This document shows positions 59,366 to 64,000 of a stretch of DNA of 64,000 nt, one piece after another (positions within the stretch are counted from its first letter, which is position 1; each line of letters begins with the position of its first letter). Where the stretch lies: assembly GCF_003269295.1 (NCBI RefSeq), contig NZ_QLTT01000007.1:186001-250000 (forward strand). Direction: 5' to 3'. The notes under the pieces are model-generated. The model did not search any database and was not told the origin of the DNA. It was given only the letters and a program-made list of their open reading frames with translations. The DNA is from Lentzea atacamensis (GTDB taxonomy: Bacteria; Actinomycetota; Actinomycetes; Mycobacteriales; Pseudonocardiaceae). A program made the position numbers and the translations under genes.

Positions 59366-60133
59366 GTGAAGCACCTCAGGACGTTGCTGGCGATCACGGT
59401 CGCCATGACGTTCCTGCTGGGCCTCAGCGTTGCAATGCGGCCCGTTGAGTTGCAGCCGACTGCAACAACTCATTGCAAAGAAGTGGTGCTGACGGCGTCG
59501 TCGGGCACTGTGACCAGCAGTTCTTGTGATGGCGAGCTCGCGGCTCGGGTGTCCGGTCTCGTGGACGAGTCGGTGGCCGGTGTCGCCGATATATTGGATA
59601 TCACCTGGGCGCGGCGGGCCGATGTCGTCATTCCGGCGACCGATGCCGAACTCGTTTCGCTCGTCGGGCCGGCCTTCGCGGACATGGCCGGCGTCGCGAT
59701 TCGCGACGGTGCGACGCAACGTGTGGTGCTCAATCGGGTGCGTGCGGCGCCACTGACGACGTTGGAATTGCGTGTGCTGCTGCGGCACGAGATCACGCAC
59801 GTGGCGACGCGGGACCTGACGTCGGACTCGGCACCGCTGTGGCTGGTGGAGGGCTTCGCGGACTGGGTGGCGTTCCACGGCCTCGGGGTACCGCTGCGTC
59901 AGGCCGCGCCGTTGCTCACCTCCGACGTCTCCGCCCTGCCCACCGACTTCGGTGGTCCCAGGCGTGATCTGGCTTACCAGCAGGCGTACTCGATCATGGT
60001 CTACCTGGAGTCGAAGCTGGGGGAGCGGGGCGTCGTCGACTTCTTCCTGCAGTACGCGTCGCTGTCCGCTGTGGACCCGCGGGCCGTGGACGTGGCGGGC
60101 TGGCGCGAGTTCCTGCGGTCGAACATCGGCTAG
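59366..60133 (+). CDS. Exported zinc metallopeptidase-like protein
   Basis: The 255-residue protein has an N-terminal signal or anchor (TLLAITVAMTFLLGLS), a gluzincin motif HEITHVATR and a second Glu in WLVEGFADWV. It would sit on the outer membrane face. Two repeats interrupt the N-terminal part in frame: a TTGCAA-type unit encoding VELQPTATTHCKE and an AT-rich unit encoding ADILDITW. It lies between the NlpC/P60 and pimB genes. Confidence 0.82.
   Translation: MKHLRTLLAITVAMTFLLGLSVAMRPVELQPTATTHCKEVVLTASSGTVTSSSCDGELAARVSGLVDESVAGVADILDITWARRADVVIPATDAELVSLVGPAFADMAGVAIRDGATQRVVLNRVRAAPLTTLELRVLLRHEITHVATRDLTSDSAPLWLVEGFADWVAFHGLGVPLRQAAPLLTSDVSALPTDFGGPRRDLAYQQAYSIMVYLESKLGERGVVDFFLQYASLSAVDPRAVDVAGWREFLRSNIG
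59448..59476. repeat. TTGCAA-ended inverted repeat, copy 4, inside metallopeptidase gene
   Basis: GTTGCAG / CTGCAAC arms are followed by CATTGCAAAG, the same end as copy 1, in frame. Confidence 0.6.
59586..59604. repeat. AT-rich palindrome inside metallopeptidase gene
   Basis: CCGATATATTGGATATCAC is in frame and encodes ADILDIT. Confidence 0.8.
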
Positions 60134-60143
60134 CGTGGGTTCC

Positions 60144-61247
60144 GTGCGCCGAACCTTGCTGGTGACCAACGACTTCCCGCCCCGCCCCGGTGGCATCCAG
60201 TCCTACCTGCACGCTCTGGCGACACGGCTGCCCGCGGAGTCCCTCGTCGTGTACGCGCCGAAGTGGAAGGGCGCGGCCGAGTTCGACGCCGAGCAGCCGT
60301 TCCCCGTCGTGCGGCATCCGACGTCGCTGATGCTGCCGACCCCCGACGTGCTCAGGCGCGCCCGCGACATCGCCCGCGCCGAGTCCTGCGACGCCGCGTG
60401 GTTCGGTGCGGCGGCTCCACTGGCGTTGCTGGCACCGTCACTCGGCCTGAGCCGTGCGGTGGCCTGCACCCACGGCCACGAGGTCGGCTGGTCGATGCTG
60501 CCGGTGGCACGGCAGGCGTTGCGTGCCATCGGGTCCGGTGTGGACGTTGTGACCTACGTCAGCCGCTACACCCGCTCAAGGTTCGCCGCGGCGTTCGGTC
60601 CGATGGCGGCACTGGAACACCTTCCGTCCGGTGTGGACACCGAGCTGTACCGCCCGGATCCGGCCGCGCGCACCGAGATCCGCCGCCGCCACGGGCTCGG
60701 CGACCGTCCGGTGATCGTGTGTGTCTCGCGGTTGGTGCCGCGCAAGGGCCAGGACATCCTGATCCGCGCGCTGCCGCTGATCCAGCGCACGGTGCCGGAC
60801 GCGGCTCTGCTGATCGTCGGCGGCGGTCCGTACCGGGGAACGCTGGAGAAGATGGCCGCCGGCAACCGTGACGTCGTGCTGACCGGCTCGGTGCCGTGGG
60901 AGGAACTGCCCGCGCACTACAACGCCGGCGACGTCTTCGCGATGCCGTGCCGCACCCGCGGTCGCGGCCTCGACGTGGAAGGACTCGGGATCGTCTACCT
61001 GGAGGCCTCGGCGACAGGGCTGCCCGTGATCGCCGGACGGTCCGGCGGCGCGCCGGAGACCGTGCGCGACGGCATCACCGGCAACGTCGTCGACGGCCGT
61101 GACGTCGAGAACGTCGCCGAGAGGATCGCCAACCTGCTCGCCGACCCCGAGATGGCGGCCAAGATGGGCCGCGCGGGGCGGGAGTGGGTGAGCGACCACT
61201 GGCGGTGGGACCAGCTCGCACACCGCCTCGAAGGCCTCATCGGCTGA
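60144..61247 (+). CDS. pimB: GDP-mannose-dependent phosphatidylinositol mannoside mannosyltransferase
   Basis: The 367-residue GT4 enzyme has NDFPPRPGGIQSYLHAL, HGHEVGW, VSRLVPRKGQD and the nucleotide-sugar motif EGLGIVYLEASATGLP. It matches mycobacterial PimB' (Rv2188c), which adds the second mannose to phosphatidylinositol mannosides. GTG at 60144 is the start. It converges on the large regulator gene with an 11-nt overlap. Confidence 0.93.
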   Translation: MRRTLLVTNDFPPRPGGIQSYLHALATRLPAESLVVYAPKWKGAAEFDAEQPFPVVRHPTSLMLPTPDVLRRARDIARAESCDAAWFGAAAPLALLAPSLGLSRAVACTHGHEVGWSMLPVARQALRAIGSGVDVVTYVSRYTRSRFAAAFGPMAALEHLPSGVDTELYRPDPAARTEIRRRHGLGDRPVIVCVSRLVPRKGQDILIRALPLIQRTVPDAALLIVGGGPYRGTLEKMAAGNRDVVLTGSVPWEELPAHYNAGDVFAMPCRTRGRGLDVEGLGIVYLEASATGLPVIAGRSGGAPETVRDGITGNVVDGRDVENVAERIANLLADPEMAAKMGRAGREWVSDHWRWDQLAHRLEGLIG

Positions 61248-63998
61248 GTTCGCGGGCCCGGCTCTCCAGCGCGCGCAAACCCAGTTCGGCGCTGCGTCGT
61301 ACGGCCCGGTCGGCGGCGGACAGGGAGTCGGCGTGGCGTTCGAGATCCCGCCACACCACGGCCAGGTTGATCAACGCGCGGACCTCGCCGGAGGCGTAGC
61401 CGATCCGCCTGGCCGCGGCGAGAGCCTGCTCGAACAGCTCGGCCGCGACGTCGAAGTCGGACAGCGCGCGGCGGATCTCGCCGAGCATGATCCGCACCGA
61501 GGTCGCCACCTGCGGATCACCGCCGTCCGAGACCAGTGTCAGCGCGCGTGAGGCCAGCGACAGCGCGACCTCCGCGTTGCCCTCGGCGAGTTCCAGGGCG
61601 GCGAGGTTCTCCAGTGCCTCGGCCTCGCCGGCGGGGACGTTGCCGATCTCCAGGGCGTGTTCGAGGTGGGCGCGCGCCTCGTCGAAGCGTCCCTGCAGGC
61701 GCAGGGCCATGCCGAGGTAGGTGTGGCTGTCGGCGTTCGGTGCGAGGGCCAGTGCCTGCGAGAAGTGCTCGACGGCGCCGTCGATCTCGCCGAGCTCCAC
61801 GGAGAGCTGGCCGAGGTTGTACAGGCCGGTGCTGACGCTGTCGGCGGAGTGCAGCATCTCCAGGCAGCGGACGAGGGCCTGCTTCGCCTCGGTCAGCTGG
61901 CCGGAGCGGCGGTGGACGAGGCTCAGGTTGTTCAGCACGCTCGCCTCGGCGTCCTTGTCGCCCAGCGCCCGGTACAGCCCGACAGCCTGGTTGTGGTGCT
62001 CCACCGACAGCGCGTACTCGCCGAGCCGCAGGTAGAGGGTGCCGAGGTTCGCGTGCATCGCGGCCTCGGCCGGGCGGTGCGCGGACGCCTGGGCGGCCTG
62101 CAGGCCGTGGTGGGCGGTCGCGAGCCACTCGCCGACGTGCTGGCCGATCCACAGGTAGCCGCGCAAGGCGTCGGCGAGCTGCCACGCCATCTCAGCAGGG
62201 CCGTGCTCGGCGGCCTGCCGGATGGCCGCGGTCAGGTTCGGGCGTTCCGCGTCGAGCCACGCCAGCGCCTCCGCCGAACTGGAGATCCGCGACGCCGGGC
62301 CGGAAGCGGACGTCGGCAGCCGCACGATGCCGGGGTAGAGCAGCTCGGCGCAGCGCTCCACCCCGCGCAGGTAGTGGTTCAGCAGCGCCGTCCACGCGAC
62401 TTCCTGCTCGGGCGGGCTGTCCGACTGCTCGCGCAACGTGGCCGCGTACCGCACGAGCTCGTCGTGGAACCGGTAGCGGCCGGGCACCGGGGACACCACG
62501 AGGTTCGCGATCGCCAGCACCGTCAGCAGGCCGTCGGCGTCCACATCGGCCAGTGCGGAGGCGGCCTCCGCGGTGAAGTCAGGGCCCGGCACGAGCGACA
62601 GCAGCCGGAACAACCGCTGCGGCGCGGGCGGGAGAGCCGCGTAGGCCAGCTCGATCGGAGAGCCCGAGATCGTCACGTCGTCGCGCCCCGCGAGGTAGGC
62701 CGCCGCGACCCGCAACGCGAGCGGCAGATGCCCGCACCGCCCGGCCAGCTCCGCGTGGTCACCCGGCCCCAGCAGCGTCGACAGCAACGACGCGGACTCC
62801 ACGGGCGTGAAGACGTCGACCGGTACGGTCCGCGCGCCGTTCATCGCGATCAGCCCGCGCAGGTCGTCCCGCGACGTCACGATCACCCGGCACGACGCCG
62901 TCCCCGGCAGCAGCGGCCGCACCTGGTCGGGCGCGGAGGCGTTGTCCAGCACCAGCAGCATCCGCCGGCCCGACAGCAACGAGCGCAGCATCGTGCTCTG
63001 CTCGTCGGCGTCCGGCGGGATCTCGTCCGGCGGCACCCCGAGCGCCCGCAGGAACCGCGACAGCACGTCCATCCCGTCCGCCGGCGGCCCCAGCGCGTAC
63101 CCGCGCAGGTCGACGTAGAGCTGACCGTCCGGGAAGTGGTCCCGCAGCAGGTGCGCCACGTGCACCGCCAGCGTCGTCTTGCCCACGCCCGGCTGGCCCG
63201 CCAGCGTCACGATCGGCACCGCACCGCGCGTGATCAGCCCGGAGACCCGCTCCACGTGCCACGCGCGCCCCGTGAAGTCGGAGATGTCGTCCGGCAGCCG
63301 CATCGGCGACGCGGGCGCGCGTTCCGGCTCACGCGGGGCCACGGGCGCTGCCAGTTCCGGCGCGCCCACGAGGATCGACTGGTGCAGCTCGCGCAGCTCT
63401 TCCGCCGGGTCGATGCCGAGCTGCTCGTCCAGCGTCCGGTCGAGCTGCCGGAACGCCTCCAGCGCCTCCGCCTGCCTGCTGCTGCGGTACAGCGCCAGCA
63501 TGAGCTGCCCCCAGAACCGCTCCCGCAGCGGGTGGTCCCGCGTCAGCGCGAACAGCTCCGGCACCAGGTCGGCGTGGTTGCCCAGCGCGAGCTCCACGTC
63601 GATCCGCTGCTCATGCACGGTCATCAGCAGCTCGGTCAGCCGTGGTGCGTGCTCGGAGTACAGCGTCTCGGAAGGCACGTCCGACAGCACCGGGCCGCGC
63701 CACAGCTCCAACGCCTCGGCAAACGCTTTCCGCGCCGCCGCCAGATCGTTCGAAGCAGCCGCCGCACGTCCTCGGGCAGCCGTGTCGGCGAACCGGTGCA
63801 CGTCCACCGCCAAAGGGTCGACGCGCATCCGATAGCCGTCGGGCGCGGTCTGGATCAGCGACGGGTCGCCCAGCGCCGCCCGCAGCCGCATCACGTACGT
63901 CTGCAACGTTCCACGCGTGCGCGCAGGCGGTGTGTCACCCCACACGTGCTCGACGAGTTCCGTCACGGGCACGACGCGGTTCGGCCGCAGCAGCAACG
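61237..63998 (-). CDS. AfsR-type regulator (winged helix, BTAD, NB-ARC, TPR), N-terminus outside window
   Basis: At least 919 residues are visible. They comprise the end of an OmpR-type winged helix (VEHVWGDTPP, LQTYVMRLRAALGD), a BTAD domain, an NB-ARC ATPase with P-loop GQPGVGKTTL and LLVLDNASAPDQV, and many tetratricopeptide repeats. These are SARP-type activators with an ATP-driven switch. The frame stays open at the window end, so roughly 30-40 N-terminal residues are missing. No target is evident nearby. Confidence 0.92.
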   Translation of the reverse strand, partial: LLLRPNRVVPVTELVEHVWGDTPPARTRGTLQTYVMRLRAALGDPSLIQTAPDGYRMRVDPLAVDVHRFADTAARGRAAAASNDLAAARKAFAEALELWRGPVLSDVPSETLYSEHAPRLTELLMTVHEQRIDVELALGNHADLVPELFALTRDHPLRERFWGQLMLALYRSSRQAEALEAFRQLDRTLDEQLGIDPAEELRELHQSILVGAPELAAPVAPREPERAPASPMRLPDDISDFTGRAWHVERVSGLITRGAVPIVTLAGQPGVGKTTLAVHVAHLLRDHFPDGQLYVDLRGYALGPPADGMDVLSRFLRALGVPPDEIPPDADEQSTMLRSLLSGRRMLLVLDNASAPDQVRPLLPGTASCRVIVTSRDDLRGLIAMNGARTVPVDVFTPVESASLLSTLLGPGDHAELAGRCGHLPLALRVAAAYLAGRDDVTISGSPIELAYAALPPAPQRLFRLLSLVPGPDFTAEAASALADVDADGLLTVLAIANLVVSPVPGRYRFHDELVRYAATLREQSDSPPEQEVAWTALLNHYLRGVERCAELLYPGIVRLPTSASGPASRISSSAEALAWLDAERPNLTAAIRQAAEHGPAEMAWQLADALRGYLWIGQHVGEWLATAHHGLQAAQASAHRPAEAAMHANLGTLYLRLGEYALSVEHHNQAVGLYRALGDKDAEASVLNNLSLVHRRSGQLTEAKQALVRCLEMLHSADSVSTGLYNLGQLSVELGEIDGAVEHFSQALALAPNADSHTYLGMALRLQGRFDEARAHLEHALEIGNVPAGEAEALENLAALELAEGNAEVALSLASRALTLVSDGGDPQVATSVRIMLGEIRRALSDFDVAAELFEQALAAARRIGYASGEVRALINLAVVWRDLERHADSLSAADRAVRRSAELGLRALESRARELSR

Positions 63999-64000
63999 CC

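Overview
The window is high-GC DNA from an actinomycete. The chromosomal half (about 23-61 kb) keeps the gene order I know from Mycobacterium tuberculosis Rv2188c-Rv2217 (pimB, NlpC/P60, trpD, ctaE-qcrCAB, ctaF-ctaC, asnB, adoK, HesB/ErpA, glycerate kinase, DUF3043, cobT-cobS, ilvE, pepA, E2, lipB). Together with type II polyketide and SARP genes this points to a filamentous relative such as Pseudonocardiaceae; the family is an inference.

Region 1 (1-22.9 kb) is a biosynthetic gene cluster for an aromatic (type II) polyketide. It holds KS, CLF and ACP, an actIII-type ketoreductase, a didomain aromatase/cyclase, a kynurenine-formamidase-fold cyclase, an antibiotic biosynthesis monooxygenase (ABM), a P450 with its own ferredoxin and ferredoxin reductase, an epoxide hydrolase and an MFS exporter. 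A DpsC-like KAS III with a Ser-His-Asp set and a separate acyltransferase suggest a non-acetate starter unit. A degenerate citramalate-synthase-like protein and an alpha-methylacyl-CoA racemase-like protein suggest branched acyl-CoA chemistry. Regulation is by a SARP, a LuxR-type response regulator and a histidine kinase carrying two complete kinase modules in one chain.

The most unusual feature is a RiPP-type block in the middle of the cluster (9.8-12.9 kb): a leader-binding/E1-like plus YcaO cyclodehydratase fusion, a SagB-like protein without its nitroreductase domain, and a translationally coupled 61-aa peptide. It shares an intergenic region with the SARP gene and lies between the KAS III/kinase block and the ACP-KS-CLF operon. 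A hybrid of azoline-forming peptide chemistry and type II polyketide chemistry is the main candidate for a new system.

Region 2 (23-61 kb) is conserved housekeeping: lipoylation and E2/E3 of 2-oxoacid dehydrogenases, aminopeptidase, branched-chain aminotransferase, cobalamin lower-ligand assembly, adenosine kinase, Fe-S assembly, the asparagine-synthetase-like amidotransferase, the bcc-aa3 respiratory genes, trpD, a nuclease, a cell-wall hydrolase and PimB. It is studded with two families of palindromic repeats (TATCCGATATATCGGATA-like and TTGCAA-ended), some lying in frame inside genes. I saw none in the polyketide cluster, which sits where lipA would be expected beside lipB, consistent with later insertion of the cluster.

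Region 3 (61.2-64 kb) is the C-terminal part of a large AfsR-type regulator running off the window end. I saw no rRNA, tRNA, CRISPR array or transposase.
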